A stretch of DNA of 46,586 nucleotides from Muribaculaceae bacterium (GCA_017546805.1 JAFYRT010000044.1:1-46586); one strand, 5' to 3'; shown: positions 8,743-17,898, counted from the stretch's first letter. Program-made: numbers and translations. Notes: a model not told the origin generated them from the letters alone.

Positions 8743-8772
8743 CAAATGTAGTTGTTTTTGTTTGTTTAACAA
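8743..8772 (-). promoter_or_regulatory. promoter of the FISUMP lipoprotein gene
   Basis: Minus strand TTG (8772-8770), 19 bp, then TACATTTG (8750-8743): good match to the Bacteroidota consensus. The leader would be about 40 nt. Confidence 0.65.
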
Positions 8773-8810
8773 TTTTTTTAGTTAAAAAAAGATAACTAAG
8801 ATGAGTAAAA

Positions 8811-8851
8811 ATTCATTTCTAATTGTGGCGTAGCCACGAACTAATTTCTAA
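8811..8851. repeat. AATTTCTAATT module with perfect GTGGC-GTA-GCCAC hairpin
   Basis: GTGGC (8825-8829) and GCCAC (8833-8837) form a perfect stem around GTA, flanked on both sides by TTTCTAATT. The flanks match those at 7790-7816, so this looks like another small interspersed element. Confidence 0.45.
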
Positions 8852-9871
8852 TTATCTAATAACTCTCTTAACCTTTCCCGAATAGGTCTCAACAAACATT
8901 GAGAGGAATTTTATCTGTTTGGGTGATTTGTGCTTTGGCAAAGCCTCTTTGAGTTGCATCAAGAGGCTTTGTTGTTTTTCTTGGCTCCACTCCTCACCTT
9001 CTATTACAAGGGTGCAGATTTCGCCCCAAAGAGTATCGGGCGTGCCGATTACATAGAAACGTTCTTTGATGTATGGTGCAATTAGTTTTTCAACTTCCTC
9101 AGGGAATATTTTTACTCCACCTGAATTTATTACATTATCAAATCGTCCTCGCCAAATGAAGTGTGTTGTGTCTATTAAATCGACCACATCATTTGTTACT
9201 ACCTCTTTTATTGAGAGGTGTGGAACATCTATTTTAAGGCATCCTCTTTCGTCTTGCGAGAAGGTTACTCCGGGTAGTGCAAAATAGCTTTCATCTGCTC
9301 CAACTTTGCGAAGTGCAATGTGCGAAAGGGTTTCGGTCATGCCATAAGTTGCATAGGCATTGAGTGATGTTTCTGCTAAACGTTTTTCTGTCACGGCATC
9401 AAGTGGCGCACCTCCTATTATCAGGTTCTCTATTTTTGAGAGTTGAGCAAGCGAAGCACTATTATTTAAAATATTTATCACTTGCGATGGCACCATTGCA
9501 GATAGTGTTATATTACTTTGTAATGGTTGATTAAGCGGGTTTGATGAAGGAGACTGTTCAATCATCTCTGCCCCTGCCTCCAACCAACGTACTATCATCA
9601 TTTTGCCTGCTATATAGTTTGGAGATAGCGACAAAAGAAATGTTGAGCTTTTATCGATATTAAAGAAACGGTTTGTCATCTGTGCCGATGCCCGCATATC
9701 GCTTTTTAGGAGTTGTATGGTTTTGGGCACGCCTGTTGAGCCTGATGTTTGTGCTGTCATATATAGACCATCATCAAACCAATCAGATAGAAAGTTTGCA
9801 AATTCAGGTGTTACCACCTCTCTTAATTCTGCAAGTGTTGTTACTCGTTTTCCGTTTATCTTAAACTCCAT
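8852..9871 (-). CDS. menE: o-succinylbenzoate-CoA ligase
   Basis: A 339-residue short-form member of the adenylate-forming (ANL) family that activates o-succinylbenzoate to its CoA thioester in menaquinone synthesis. Visible motifs are the phosphate-binding loop TSGSTGVPKT at 42-51, YGMTETLSHIA near 175, and the hinge WRGRFDNVINSGGVKIFPEE near 245. It lacks the longer N-terminal region of general acyl-CoA synthetases, as expected for Bacteroidota MenE. It is the last gene of the rimO-men train, separated from menC by a single base, so it is almost certainly co-transcribed. Confidence 0.93.
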   Translation of the reverse strand: MEFKINGKRVTTLAELREVVTPEFANFLSDWFDDGLYMTAQTSGSTGVPKTIQLLKSDMRASAQMTNRFFNIDKSSTFLLSLSPNYIAGKMMIVRWLEAGAEMIEQSPSSNPLNQPLQSNITLSAMVPSQVINILNNSASLAQLSKIENLIIGGAPLDAVTEKRLAETSLNAYATYGMTETLSHIALRKVGADESYFALPGVTFSQDERGCLKIDVPHLSIKEVVTNDVVDLIDTTHFIWRGRFDNVINSGGVKIFPEEVEKLIAPYIKERFYVIGTPDTLWGEICTLVIEGEEWSQEKQQSLLMQLKEALPKHKSPKQIKFLSMFVETYSGKVKRVIR

Positions 9872-9872
9872 T

Positions 9873-10910
9873 TTAAATTAGAGATAAATCCCACTTTTGA
9901 TTTGGTGCGTGATATAGTTTCTCTCCCTCAATGAATAGAGGGGAAGGAATATTGTTTGTATAAAGTTGTCCTGTTCCCAATCCTTGTGGCATTGTTATAG
10001 GTTTTGTCGATACCCATTGAGCAATGGCATTTAACCCTACGTTTGACTCCAATGCCGATGTTGCCCACCAACCAATACTTCGTTCTTCGGCAAGGGAAAT
10101 CCATTCATCGGAAGATATAAATCCTCCTACCAACGATGGTTTTAGTATTATATATTGTGGTTTTATGACATTCAACATCTCCTCTTTTGACTCTCTTTCA
10201 ACAACTCCAATCAACTCCTCATCCAATGCTATTGGTATTGGCGATATGTTACAAATATCTGCCATTGCTTTGTAGTTACCTTGCTTTATGGGTTGCTCTA
10301 TTGAGTGAATACCAAAGCGAGATAGTTGCTCCAATTTTTGCATGGCATTATCGGGAGAGAATGCTCCGTTTGCATCTAATCGCAACTCCAATATATCTTG
10401 AGGAAAACGGTTACGGATTGAAGTTATCAGCTCTAATTCCGAAGGGAAATCTATACCGCCTATTTTTAGTTTCAAGCAGTTAAATCCTTGTGAGAGTTTT
10501 TGAGATATTCTCTCTGCCATCTCCTCTTTGTTACCCATCCAAATGAGTCCGTTTATACGTATTCCCTCCTCACCTCGGGTAAAGGTAGTGTCATGGAGCA
10601 TACATCTGCCACCGCTTTTTAAATCGGCTATGGCTGTTTCAATGCCAAAAAGAATTGAACTCCATGATTTAAGTTCCGAGAAGTTGAGTGCGTTGATATT
10701 TTTGCATACCTCTTGAAGTTTTGCTTCATAATCGGGGCAATCTTCGGCACTCAATCCACGGAAAAGAGATGCCTCTCCCAATCCATAAAGTGTGGGATTT
10801 TTTTCGTCCCACACCTTTATGAAATAGGTCTCTTTTTTAAGCAGGGTATTTCGTGATGTTATTGCAGCCTGCTTAAATATCAGGTCATATCTCTTGTATT
10901 CTGCCTTCAT
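9873..10910 (-). CDS. menC: o-succinylbenzoate synthase (enolase superfamily)
   Basis: A 345-residue enolase-superfamily enzyme that dehydrates SHCHC to o-succinylbenzoate. The catalytic set is intact: KLKIGG gives K147 and K149; metal ligands are D179 (LRLDANG), E205 (IEQP) and D230 (ALDEE); the second base is K257 (ILKPS). The start codon overlaps the menB stop by one base (TAATG), and menE follows after one base. Some members of this group also racemise N-acyl amino acids, but the men context settles the role. Confidence 0.94.
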   Translation of the reverse strand: MKAEYKRYDLIFKQAAITSRNTLLKKETYFIKVWDEKNPTLYGLGEASLFRGLSAEDCPDYEAKLQEVCKNINALNFSELKSWSSILFGIETAIADLKSGGRCMLHDTTFTRGEEGIRINGLIWMGNKEEMAERISQKLSQGFNCLKLKIGGIDFPSELELITSIRNRFPQDILELRLDANGAFSPDNAMQKLEQLSRFGIHSIEQPIKQGNYKAMADICNISPIPIALDEELIGVVERESKEEMLNVIKPQYIILKPSLVGGFISSDEWISLAEERSIGWWATSALESNVGLNAIAQWVSTKPITMPQGLGTGQLYTNNIPSPLFIEGEKLYHAPNQKWDLSLI

Positions 10911-11731
10911 TATGGAAATTTAGGGAATTTCTTGAAGTCGGGATCGCGTTTTTCAAGGAATGCTTTTTTACCCTCTTGTGCCTCCTCCATTAAGTAGAAC
11001 ATCATGGTTGCATCTCCTGCAAACTCCATCAATCCGTGTTGTCCGTCAAGTTCGGCATTAAGGGCACGTTTAATCATACGTATTGCCATGGGTGAGCGTT
11101 GCAAGATTGTTTCGCACCACTCCACTGTCTCGTCTTCCAATCGTTCGAATGGCACCACTTTATTTACCAATCCCATATCCTCTGCCTCTTTGGCGGTGTA
11201 TTGACGGCACAAGAACCATATCTCGCGAGCTTTCTTTTGTCCTACGCTGCGAGCAAGGTATGACGAACCGAAACCTCCGTCAAAACTTCCAACTTTAGGT
11301 CCTGTTTGTCCGAAGCGTGCATTCTCCGATGCTATTGTCAAGTCGCAAACTACATGCAATACATGCCCTCCTCCAATTGCATATCCGTTTACCATTGCTA
11401 TAACAGGTTTTGGTAGTGAACGTATTGCCTTATGCAAATCCAATACATTCAAACGGGGTACTCCATCTTTTCCGATATAACCACCCAATCCTTTTACATT
11501 TTGGTCTCCACCCGAGCAGAATGCTTTGTCTCCTGCTCCTGTAAGAATAACAACTCCAATATCGGCACGTTGGCGACAGATTGAAATTGCATCCAACATC
11601 TCATCATTAGTTTGCGGACGAAAGGCATTATATACTTTTGGACGATTTATGGTTATTTTTGCAATTGAATTGTAGTACTCGAATTTTATATCCTCATACT
11701 CCTTGATTGTTGTCCATTCGCGTGTTTGCAT
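10910..11731 (-). CDS. menB: 1,4-dihydroxy-2-naphthoyl-CoA synthase
   Basis: A 273-residue crotonase-fold enzyme that closes the second ring of the menaquinone headgroup from o-succinylbenzoyl-CoA. Typical MenB segments are visible: [17 protein letters not shown] near 30-46, [11 protein letters not shown] near 80-90, [20 protein letters not shown] near 115-135, and [20 protein letters not shown], which is diagnostic for MenB over general enoyl-CoA hydratases. It starts six bases after the menD stop and shares one base with the menC start. Confidence 0.96.
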   Translation of the reverse strand: MQTREWTTIKEYEDIKFEYYNSIAKITINRPKVYNAFRPQTNDEMLDAISICRQRADIGVVILTGAGDKAFCSGGDQNVKGLGGYIGKDGVPRLNVLDLHKAIRSLPKPVIAMVNGYAIGGGHVLHVVCDLTIASENARFGQTGPKVGSFDGGFGSSYLARSVGQKKAREIWFLCRQYTAKEAEDMGLVNKVVPFERLEDETVEWCETILQRSPMAIRMIKRALNAELDGQHGLMEFAGDATMMFYLMEEAQEGKKAFLEKRDPDFKKFPKFP

Positions 11732-11736
11732 ATCTT

Positions 11737-13407
11737 TTATGATTTAAAATAGTTTCGTAATATTATATCGTTTTGGGTTCGTGGTGTTACCACTTCCATT
11801 ATTGCTCGGTTTGGCGAAGCATAGAATTTAGGTAATAGAGTTTTTAACTCCTCCTCTGTTGTTGCCGAATAGAAATCGAATGAATAGGTCTCGGCAAGTT
11901 GCTTTACCTTTACATCTGTTACACACTCAAAATAGCGTTCCAATTCGGGGAGTGCTGCCGTTCCCGGTAAGAAGCGGAATATTCCTCCTCCTCCGTTTTT
12001 CATTACTATGATTTTTAAATTGGATGGTATATCTGCTATTGAAAGAGCATTTGAATCGTATTGAAATCCCATATCTCCTGTTATCAGCAACACCATATTT
12101 TCTGTTCCATAGGCAGCTCCTACGGCTGTTGATGTTGAACCGTCTATTCCGCTTACTCCTCGGTTTGATGTAGACTTAAGGCAACTATAGTTATCAAACA
12201 ATTGTGCATAACGTATTGGTGTTCCGTTTGAGAGTTGGAGATATGTATCTGACGGAATTGATGGCAATATCAGCGAGAATGCCTTCATATCGCTCCACCC
12301 TACAGACGCTACATATTCACGTTTTTTATCTGCCGCTGTTTGCGCCAAATCGTGCCACATTTTATTGTATGCAGAGTCGTTTGGCATAACCTTATCTGCC
12401 ACCAAACTAAATAGTGACGATGCAGTGATATCTATCTGCCAAGTAAGAGCAGAGAAGGTATCAATCTTCCAACTGCACTCGCTTATATGTATATGCTCTT
12501 TGGGCTTATATGCTCTCAAGAGCGTCTTTATCATCTTTGAAACAAGCGAACCTCCGAATGTTATCAATAGTTCCGGTGCGACTTCAGCTCGGTTATCGTC
12601 GGTTAGTTGCGTAAGAGTTCTGTCAATTGTTGTAATTGCTCCGCTTACATTGATGTTTGATATTGTCTCTGTCAACAACACCACTTGTGGCAACTCAACC
12701 AATTTTGCCAATGCCCTATCTAACTCCTCATTTGGTTCGGCAAATGATGCCAAAAGCATCACTTTTTTATATCGAGAGAGTTTTTCAATCAACTCTTTTT
12801 GTTCGTCACTGCTTATCGCTTTTTGTGTTGGAGTTTGCTTGGGTAGCTCTATGTTTAAAGACTCAACAGGAGATAATCCTGCAAGAGGTTCTCTTAATGG
12901 CACATTTATGTGAACAGGTCCGAAATCGGGAGTTAAGGCTTCTGATATTGCTTTATCTACAAGTTGAATTGTTTTTATCTCATCTGCCCTCTCTTTTATT
13001 TCGGTAGGTAGTGTACACGAATATTTTATATAGTTTGCATAGACATTGTTTTGCCTAATGGTTTGACTATCGTTTTGGTCAATTACTTCAGGTTCGCGGT
13101 CGGCAGTTATAACAACCAAAGGAACATTTCTATAATATGCCTCTGCTATGGCAGGAGCATAATTGAGTACTGCTGTTCCAGATGTACACACCAATGCTAC
13201 AGGTTTCCCTATTTGAGCCGACAAGCCCAATGCAACAAAGGCGGCACTACGCTCATCTATTACAATCTGCGAGGTAAAGTGATTATCGCGAGCCACTCCT
13301 ATTATTATGGGCGTATTGCGAGAACCGGGAGAGATTACAAAATTCTCCACTCCTCGTTTCTTTAATATATCTAAAAGTATTCTGACCTGTTTTTTATCCG
13401 TTGTCAT
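11737..13407 (-). CDS. menD: SEPHCHC synthase (thiamine-diphosphate enzyme)
   Basis: Joins isochorismate and the succinic semialdehyde-TPP anion derived from 2-oxoglutarate. Visible are [12 protein letters not shown] near the N terminus, [12 protein letters not shown] (catalytic-Glu region), [18 protein letters not shown], and the TPP motif [13 protein letters not shown] near 445. An upstream in-frame ATG at 13479 would add 24 residues lying inside menF that look unlike MenD. I chose 13407 ([15 protein letters not shown]), which gives 556 residues, normal for the family, and starts seven bases after the menF stop. Confidence 0.95.
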   Translation of the reverse strand: MTTDKKQVRILLDILKKRGVENFVISPGSRNTPIIIGVARDNHFTSQIVIDERSAAFVALGLSAQIGKPVALVCTSGTAVLNYAPAIAEAYYRNVPLVVITADREPEVIDQNDSQTIRQNNVYANYIKYSCTLPTEIKERADEIKTIQLVDKAISEALTPDFGPVHINVPLREPLAGLSPVESLNIELPKQTPTQKAISSDEQKELIEKLSRYKKVMLLASFAEPNEELDRALAKLVELPQVVLLTETISNINVSGAITTIDRTLTQLTDDNRAEVAPELLITFGGSLVSKMIKTLLRAYKPKEHIHISECSWKIDTFSALTWQIDITASSLFSLVADKVMPNDSAYNKMWHDLAQTAADKKREYVASVGWSDMKAFSLILPSIPSDTYLQLSNGTPIRYAQLFDNYSCLKSTSNRGVSGIDGSTSTAVGAAYGTENMVLLITGDMGFQYDSNALSIADIPSNLKIIVMKNGGGGIFRFLPGTAALPELERYFECVTDVKVKQLAETYSFDFYSATTEEELKTLLPKFYASPNRAIMEVVTPRTQNDIILRNYFKS

Positions 13408-13414
13408 TTGAGAT

Positions 13415-14461
13415 TTACTCTTTAATGGTTTTGAGCAAGGTTTGTGCCTTATGCTCGGTTTCATTCCACTCCAAGTCAACTTGCGATTGAGAGGTTAATC
13501 CTCCGCCCACATATAGTTGAACTCTGTTTGGAAATATCTCCATACTTCGCAAATTTACAAATAAACTGAATGTGTTGTTCTTTTCTACCCCACCTAAATA
13601 TCCGGAATAGTATCTTCGAGGGCGTTTTTCTGCCTCTTTTATGGCAATCATAGCCTCATTAAGTGGCATTCCTGCCACCGCAGGGGTTGGGTGAAGAAGA
13701 TTTATAAGTTGTTGTGATGTGCTGTTATCGACTCCGTTTGCCGATATTATATTGCATAGATGCTCTACGGGACCTGCTGTTTTTACAAAACGAGGAGATA
13801 TATTTACGTTTAACCCTATGCTGTTAAACTTATCTGTTATATACTCTGCAACTATTTGTTGTTCTCGCTCCTCTTTAGGAGTAAAATCTCGAGCTTCATC
13901 TACTCGGCGTGTTGCAGCCAAAGCCATTGTTGTTACCGAGTCTCCATCATACTCCAAGAGTTTTTCGGGAGTTGCTCCAATCCATGTTGCAATTTCTGGA
14001 ACAGAGAATATATATACATATGCTTGAGGATAGCTGTTACAAAGTGACACAAACCACTCTGCTGCTCTATTTCGAGCATCAACCTCAACACCTATGGTAC
14101 GCGATAAAACCGCCTTTTGATATTTTCCAAAAACCATATCCGAAATGAGTTTTTGAGCTGAAGTCTCATATTGAGAAAACTCTATTTCGATATTCTCCTT
14201 TGGGAAACTTACATCACGTTTTTCAACGTTAAGAGGAAAGTTATTTAGTGTGTATTCTTGTTTTATGAATAATTGAGGTGTTTGTTCTGTTATGGTAAAG
14301 GGATATACCACAAAACCTTTTTCTCCTGATTTTTGAGGCATAAGAGAGGATAGTTGCAGACCAAACACTACATCTTCATTTGGTTTGCGATAGGCATAGA
14401 ATGGCAGATTATTTTCCATTGCCACCCTTATTGCATCCTCTATTTTTACCTGCCTTGTCAT
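13415..14461 (-). CDS. menF: isochorismate synthase
   Basis: A 348-residue chorismate-binding enzyme that isomerises chorismate to isochorismate, the entry step to menaquinone. C-terminal hallmarks are TAGPVEHLCNIISA, LLHPTPAVAGMP, EKRPRRYYSGYLGG and LYVGGGLTSQSQVDLEWNET, containing the Mg-binding glutamates. The N-terminal third is shorter than in E. coli MenF (about 430 residues), which is usual in Bacteroidota. It sits six bases after rimO and seven before menD. A salicylate or siderophore role is unlikely because complete men genes follow. Confidence 0.93.
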   Translation of the reverse strand: MTRQVKIEDAIRVAMENNLPFYAYRKPNEDVVFGLQLSSLMPQKSGEKGFVVYPFTITEQTPQLFIKQEYTLNNFPLNVEKRDVSFPKENIEIEFSQYETSAQKLISDMVFGKYQKAVLSRTIGVEVDARNRAAEWFVSLCNSYPQAYVYIFSVPEIATWIGATPEKLLEYDGDSVTTMALAATRRVDEARDFTPKEEREQQIVAEYITDKFNSIGLNVNISPRFVKTAGPVEHLCNIISANGVDNSTSQQLINLLHPTPAVAGMPLNEAMIAIKEAEKRPRRYYSGYLGGVEKNNTFSLFVNLRSMEIFPNRVQLYVGGGLTSQSQVDLEWNETEHKAQTLLKTIKE

Positions 14462-14467
14462 GGCATT

Positions 14468-15763
14468 TTATTCTACCGAACCGAATAGCTCGTAGTTTGA
14501 AGATGAATCAATTTTTACAGTATAGAACTCCCCTATTTGAAGTGTTTTATCTTTCGAAATCAAAACCTCGGGATCTACCTCGGGTGAGTCGAATTGAGTG
14601 CGACCTATGTAGTAATCGGGTTCCTCTCGGTCAATTATCACCTTCATATCTGTACCCTCTTTAGCTGCATTTATCTCGGCAGAAATCTCTGCTTGAAGTG
14701 CCATCAATCTATCCAATCGCTCTTGCTTAACATCTTCGGGGATGTCATCGGTATAGTTCTCGGCAGAGTATGTTCCCTCCTCCTCTGAATAGGTAAATGC
14801 TCCCATACGTTCGAATTTGGCAAACTTGACAAACTCCATAAGTTCGGCAAAATCCTCTTCGGTCTCACCGGGAAAACCTACCATTAGAGTTGTTCTTAAA
14901 TGTATTCCGGGAACTTCGCGACGAATGCGTTCGATAAGAGTGTATGTTTGCTCTTTTGTCACATTACGATGCATACGACTCAACATATTGTTGCTGACGT
15001 GCTGTAATGCAATATCGAGATATTTGCACACCTTTTCGTTTTGTGCCATAACAGGCAACAAATCGTATGGGAAGTGTGCGGGATAGGCATAATGTAGTCT
15101 TATCCACTCAATGCCCTCTATTTTTGAAAGTTCCTCAACTAACTTTGGTAGCTGGTACGATTTATATATGTCTAATCCGTAATAGGTAAGATCTTGTGCT
15201 ATAAGTTGCAACTCCTTCACTCCCATTTGGGCAAGACCTCGAGCTTCGTCAACCAAATCTTCGATTGGTCGCGACTTGTATTTTCCTGTGATGATAGGTA
15301 TTGCACAATAAGCACATGTACGGTTGCAGCCTTCTGATATTTTCAAATAGGCATAATGCGATGGTGTTGTTAATTCTCTGCTGTTGGCAAGAGCTTCGTT
15401 ATACTCTCCTCCAACCTCTTTAACGATATTCTCCCAATCGAACTTACCAAAGAATCCGTCAACCTCGGGTATCTCCTCAATAAGCTCGGGAGCATAACGT
15501 TGAGAAAGACATCCCATTACATAGAGTCGTTTTATCTTTCTCTCTTTTTTTGCTTGGCAAAAATCAAGAATCATATTTATTGATTCCTCCTTTGCATCGC
15601 CAATAAAACCGCATGTGTTTATAATAACCACCTCTCCTTTTACATCGTCAGAGTCGTGATATACATCATATCCAATCTCTTTAAACTGTTTTATAAGTTT
15701 CTCTGAATCTACAAGATTCTTTGAACAACCGAGTGTTATTATGTCAATGCGATTCTTTTGCAT
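14468..15763 (-). CDS. rimO: ribosomal protein S12 methylthiotransferase
   Basis: A 431-residue radical-SAM enzyme that methylthiolates the conserved Asp of S12. The N-terminal UPF0004 domain provides cluster cysteines C13 (TLGCSKNLVDS), C51 and C85; the radical-SAM CxxxCxxC is C146/C150/C153 (EGCNRTCAYC). A TRAM domain ends the protein (KVIIDREEPDYYIGRTQFDS). The LGCSKN start and the substrate-side segments fit RimO better than the tRNA enzyme MiaB. It begins six bases after ftsY and six before menF. Confidence 0.95.
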   Translation of the reverse strand: MQKNRIDIITLGCSKNLVDSEKLIKQFKEIGYDVYHDSDDVKGEVVIINTCGFIGDAKEESINMILDFCQAKKERKIKRLYVMGCLSQRYAPELIEEIPEVDGFFGKFDWENIVKEVGGEYNEALANSRELTTPSHYAYLKISEGCNRTCAYCAIPIITGKYKSRPIEDLVDEARGLAQMGVKELQLIAQDLTYYGLDIYKSYQLPKLVEELSKIEGIEWIRLHYAYPAHFPYDLLPVMAQNEKVCKYLDIALQHVSNNMLSRMHRNVTKEQTYTLIERIRREVPGIHLRTTLMVGFPGETEEDFAELMEFVKFAKFERMGAFTYSEEEGTYSAENYTDDIPEDVKQERLDRLMALQAEISAEINAAKEGTDMKVIIDREEPDYYIGRTQFDSPEVDPEVLISKDKTLQIGEFYTVKIDSSSNYELFGSVE

Positions 15764-15769
15764 ACTACG

Positions 15770-16729
15770 TTACTCTTTTGAACTAAATAGAGAATCAACA
15801 AATTCTTTACGATTGAAAGGTTGTAGATCTTCAATACCCTCGCCTAATCCGATGTATTTTACAGGTATTTTGAATTGGTCTGAAATTCCAATTACAACTC
15901 CACCTTTTGCAGTTCCATCCAATTTAGTTACAGCAAGAGCGTTAATCTCTGTTGCTGCCATAAATTGTTTAGCTTGTTCAAAGGCGTTTTGACCTGTTGA
16001 GCCATCTAATACAAGTAGAATCTCATCGGGAGCTCCCGGAACAACTTTATCCATTACTCTGCGGATTTTTGAAAGCTCATTCATCAAACCAACCTTGTTA
16101 TGAAGGCGACCTGCTGTGTCGATTATTACAACATCTGCATCGTTTGCTTTTGCAGATGACAATGTATCAAATGCAACGGATGCAGGATCGCTTCCCATTT
16201 GTTGTTTAACAACGGGAACTCCTACACGCTCGCCCCAAATATCCAATTGCTCAACTGCTGCTGCACGGAATGTATCGGCAGCTCCAAGATATACTTTCTT
16301 ACCGCTTTTCTTGAATTGGTATGCCAACTTACCAATAGTTGTTGTTTTACCTACTCCATTTACACCTACAACCATAATTACGTATGGATGACGATCGGAT
16401 GGCACATCAAATCCATTTCCGTCCGTTGTTGAATTTTCTGTCAAAAGAGAGACTATCTCTTCACGCAAAATTCCTTGCAACTCCGATGACGAAAGATATT
16501 TATCTCTCGCAACACGTTTTTGAATACGCTCAATGATACGCAGTGTTGTTTCTATACCTACGTCAGAGGTTATAAGTACCTCCTCTAAATCATCAAGCAA
16601 ATCATCGTCAACTGTGCTTCGTCCTGCAACTATATGTGCTAGTTTAGAAAAGACTCCTGTTTTGGTCTTCTCCAAGCCTTTATCCAATGTCTCTTTCTCT
16701 TTTTTAGAAAAGAAATCAAAAAATCCCAT
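15770..16729 (-). CDS. ftsY: signal recognition particle receptor
   Basis: A 319-residue SRP GTPase that receives Ffh-ribosome complexes at the inner membrane. The N and G domains are complete: GVNGVGKTTTIGKLA (P-loop), ADTFRAAAVEQL, DTAGR, TKLDGTAKGG and GLGEGIEDLQPF. The long acidic A domain of E. coli FtsY is absent, and the protein begins with the short amphipathic membrane-targeting stretch MGFFDFFSKKEK. An in-frame ATG at 16777 would add 16 residues (TPTAFCHKYNKR...) overlapping the terminator hairpin upstream; I therefore chose 16729. Its partner ffh is also in this window, at 39.4 kb. Confidence 0.96.
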   Translation of the reverse strand: MGFFDFFSKKEKETLDKGLEKTKTGVFSKLAHIVAGRSTVDDDLLDDLEEVLITSDVGIETTLRIIERIQKRVARDKYLSSSELQGILREEIVSLLTENSTTDGNGFDVPSDRHPYVIMVVGVNGVGKTTTIGKLAYQFKKSGKKVYLGAADTFRAAAVEQLDIWGERVGVPVVKQQMGSDPASVAFDTLSSAKANDADVVIIDTAGRLHNKVGLMNELSKIRRVMDKVVPGAPDEILLVLDGSTGQNAFEQAKQFMAATEINALAVTKLDGTAKGGVVIGISDQFKIPVKYIGLGEGIEDLQPFNRKEFVDSLFSSKE

Positions 16730-16750
16730 ACGTTTGTTGTATTTATGACA

Positions 16751-16787
16751 AAAGGCTGTCGGGGTGTTTAGCACCACAACAGCCTTT
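16751..16787 (-). terminator. hairpin after the rpmB-rpmG-DUF4295 genes
   Basis: AAAGGCTGT (16751-16759) pairs with ACAGCCTTT (16779-16787), with an inner GGTG/CACC pair around a short loop. On the minus strand it ends in TTTTG, a weak U-tract, so it may only partly stop transcription into ftsY. No separate promoter for ftsY was recognised. Confidence 0.6.
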
Positions 16788-16806
16788 CTGTTTTATTGTA
16801 GATAAC

Positions 16807-16959
16807 TTATTTTGCAAGTTTCTCGTTTACTTTCTCGTTTGGTACCATCTCCTCTTCGAAGATATATGCACCTGTTTTAGGAGACTTTACCATTCTGATT
16901 ACTTTTGAGTAGGTACGTCCCTCACCTTTTTGCAATGATGCGACTGTTTTCTTTGCCAT
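16807..16959 (-). CDS. DUF4295 small protein (ribosomal-operon associated)
   Basis: A 50-residue, Lys-rich protein starting MAKKTVASLQKGEGRTYSKV and ending NEKVNEKLAK. It is read from the genomic sequence between rpmG and ftsY, starting seven bases after the rpmG stop. DUF4295 is a Bacteroidota-specific family always found at this place, and its basic N terminus and operon suggest a ribosome-linked role, but the function is not established. It would be missed by length filters of 60 codons. Confidence 0.88.
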   Translation of the reverse strand: MAKKTVASLQKGEGRTYSKVIRMVKSPKTGAYIFEEEMVPNEKVNEKLAK

Positions 16960-16966
16960 ATCTTAA

Positions 16967-17155
16967 TTATTTTATCTCTTTATGAACTGTTACACGTTTT
17001 AAGATAGGATTGTATTTTTTAAGTTCCAACCTCTCGGTGGTATTCTTACGGTTCTTTGTAGTAATGTAACGTGAAGTACCGGGCATACCGCTTTCTTTAT
17101 GCTCTGTACACTCAAGTATTACTTGAACTCTGTTACCTTTAGCTTTCTTTGCCAT
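16967..17155 (-). CDS. rpmG: 50S ribosomal protein L33
   Basis: A 62-residue L33: [20 protein letters not shown], then the family core [20 protein letters not shown] and [12 protein letters not shown]. It has only one Cys (C16), so the zinc-ribbon of the four-cysteine form is absent. It lies 22 bp after rpmB and seven before the DUF4295 start, in the conserved rpmB-rpmG-DUF4295 order. Confidence 0.97.
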   Translation of the reverse strand: MAKKAKGNRVQVILECTEHKESGMPGTSRYITTKNRKNTTERLELKKYNPILKRVTVHKEIK

Positions 17156-17177
17156 ATCTGTTTCTCACTTTTTAAAA

Positions 17178-17411
17178 TTAAATAAAACCTTTTTGGGCAG
17201 CTTGTTTCAACGCTGCATCAAGACCAATTTTGTTGATTAGACGAAGGCCTGCAGCAGATACGTTTAGATCAATCCAACAATCTTGCTCAACCCAGTAAAA
17301 CTTCTTTGTAAACAAGTTGACATTGAATCTTCTCTTTGTACGTCTTTTAGAGTGAGATACGTTATTGCCAACCAACGCTTGCTTTCCGGTAATTTGACAA
17401 ATTTTTGACAT
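17178..17411 (-). CDS. rpmB: 50S ribosomal protein L28
   Basis: A 77-residue L28 beginning [20 protein letters not shown] with the basic [19 protein letters not shown] core and C-terminal [11 protein letters not shown]. It is the first gene of the leftward ribosomal cluster and is preceded by an unusually long leader (about 220 nt) from the -7 box at 17642. Confidence 0.97.
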   Translation of the reverse strand: MSKICQITGKQALVGNNVSHSKRRTKRRFNVNLFTKKFYWVEQDCWIDLNVSAAGLRLINKIGLDAALKQAAQKGFI

Positions 17412-17551
17412 CTTATTATACTGTTTTTATATTAATTTCAACACCTATTCAAAACAGAGTGCAAAATAAATAAATTTTATTCACTTCTCCAAATTTTAAC
17501 ACGACAAATTGCAAGACAGTACAAATTTTGCCTGCAAATTGGTAAAAATCA

Positions 17552-17581
17552 AAGTGTTTAGTAAGCATCATTCAAACACTT
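17552..17581 (-). promoter_or_regulatory. hairpin in the long rpmB leader
   Basis: AAGTGTTT (17552-17559) and AAACACTT (17574-17581) form a perfect 8-bp stem with a 14-nt loop; on the minus strand TTTGATTTTTACC follows. It lies midway between the promoter and the L28 start and could be an autoregulatory or terminator-like element. No known r-protein leader was recognised. Confidence 0.35.
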
Positions 17582-17641
17582 CGATGAATAAATTATTGAT
17601 TTTTTACCCTCTGAACTATATTCGGATATTGTTTTCGGGTG

Positions 17642-17649
17642 CAAAGATA
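17642..17649 (-). promoter_or_regulatory. -7 promoter box (TATCTTTG) for rpmB operon
   Basis: Perfect TAnnTTTG match on the minus strand. It is the only such box between rpmB and the next gene, so the messenger would carry about 220 nt before L28. No clear -33 element. Confidence 0.55.
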
Positions 17650-17710
17650 CAACTTTTTGTCGTAATAATATAATTTTTAGCTATATTTATTCTGTTAAAA
17701 TTAAGATGAG

Positions 17711-17765
17711 TTGTCGGCTAAAGCCGCCCTACGGGCAGTTGTTAGTTTTTAGTTGTTAGTTATCG
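17711..17765. repeat. short interspersed repeat, copy 2 (TTGTCGGCTA module)
   Basis: Second copy of the element at 7594: TTGTCGGCTAAAGCCGCCCT then ACGGGCAGTTGTTAG, with extra AGTTGTTAG units. Here the central stem is CGGCT/AGCCG. The 487-bp gap 17412-17898 otherwise holds the rpmB leader and promoter and terminator hairpins; no gene is seen. Confidence 0.6.
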
Positions 17766-17830
17766 AGTATACACCCATTGCAACAACACACAAGCAAATA
17801 GTGTCAATTGAATCATTAGAGCAAAAAGAA

Positions 17831-17880
17831 CTCTCCCTACCAGATAGGGTTTGAGTAAAAAAAGCCCCACTGAGAGGGTT
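17831..17880 (-). terminator. two weak tandem hairpins after the LamG-like gene
   Basis: CCCTA (17835-17839) pairs with TAGGG (17845-17849), and a short CCC/GGG hairpin (17865-17878) precedes seven T on the minus strand (17863-17857). Together they can end transcription of the leftward dus/LamG genes. Confidence 0.4.
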
Positions 17881-17898
17881 AGAGTAAGAATTTAACCT

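Noticed and set aside
13408-13479. 24-residue N-terminal extension of MenD from ATG 13479
   Set aside because: It lies inside menF, has no MenD similarity, and ATG 13407 gives the normal length.
16730-16777. 16-residue extension of FtsY from ATG 16777
   Set aside because: It would overlap the upstream hairpin arm; MGFFDFF at 16729 is the typical FtsY start.
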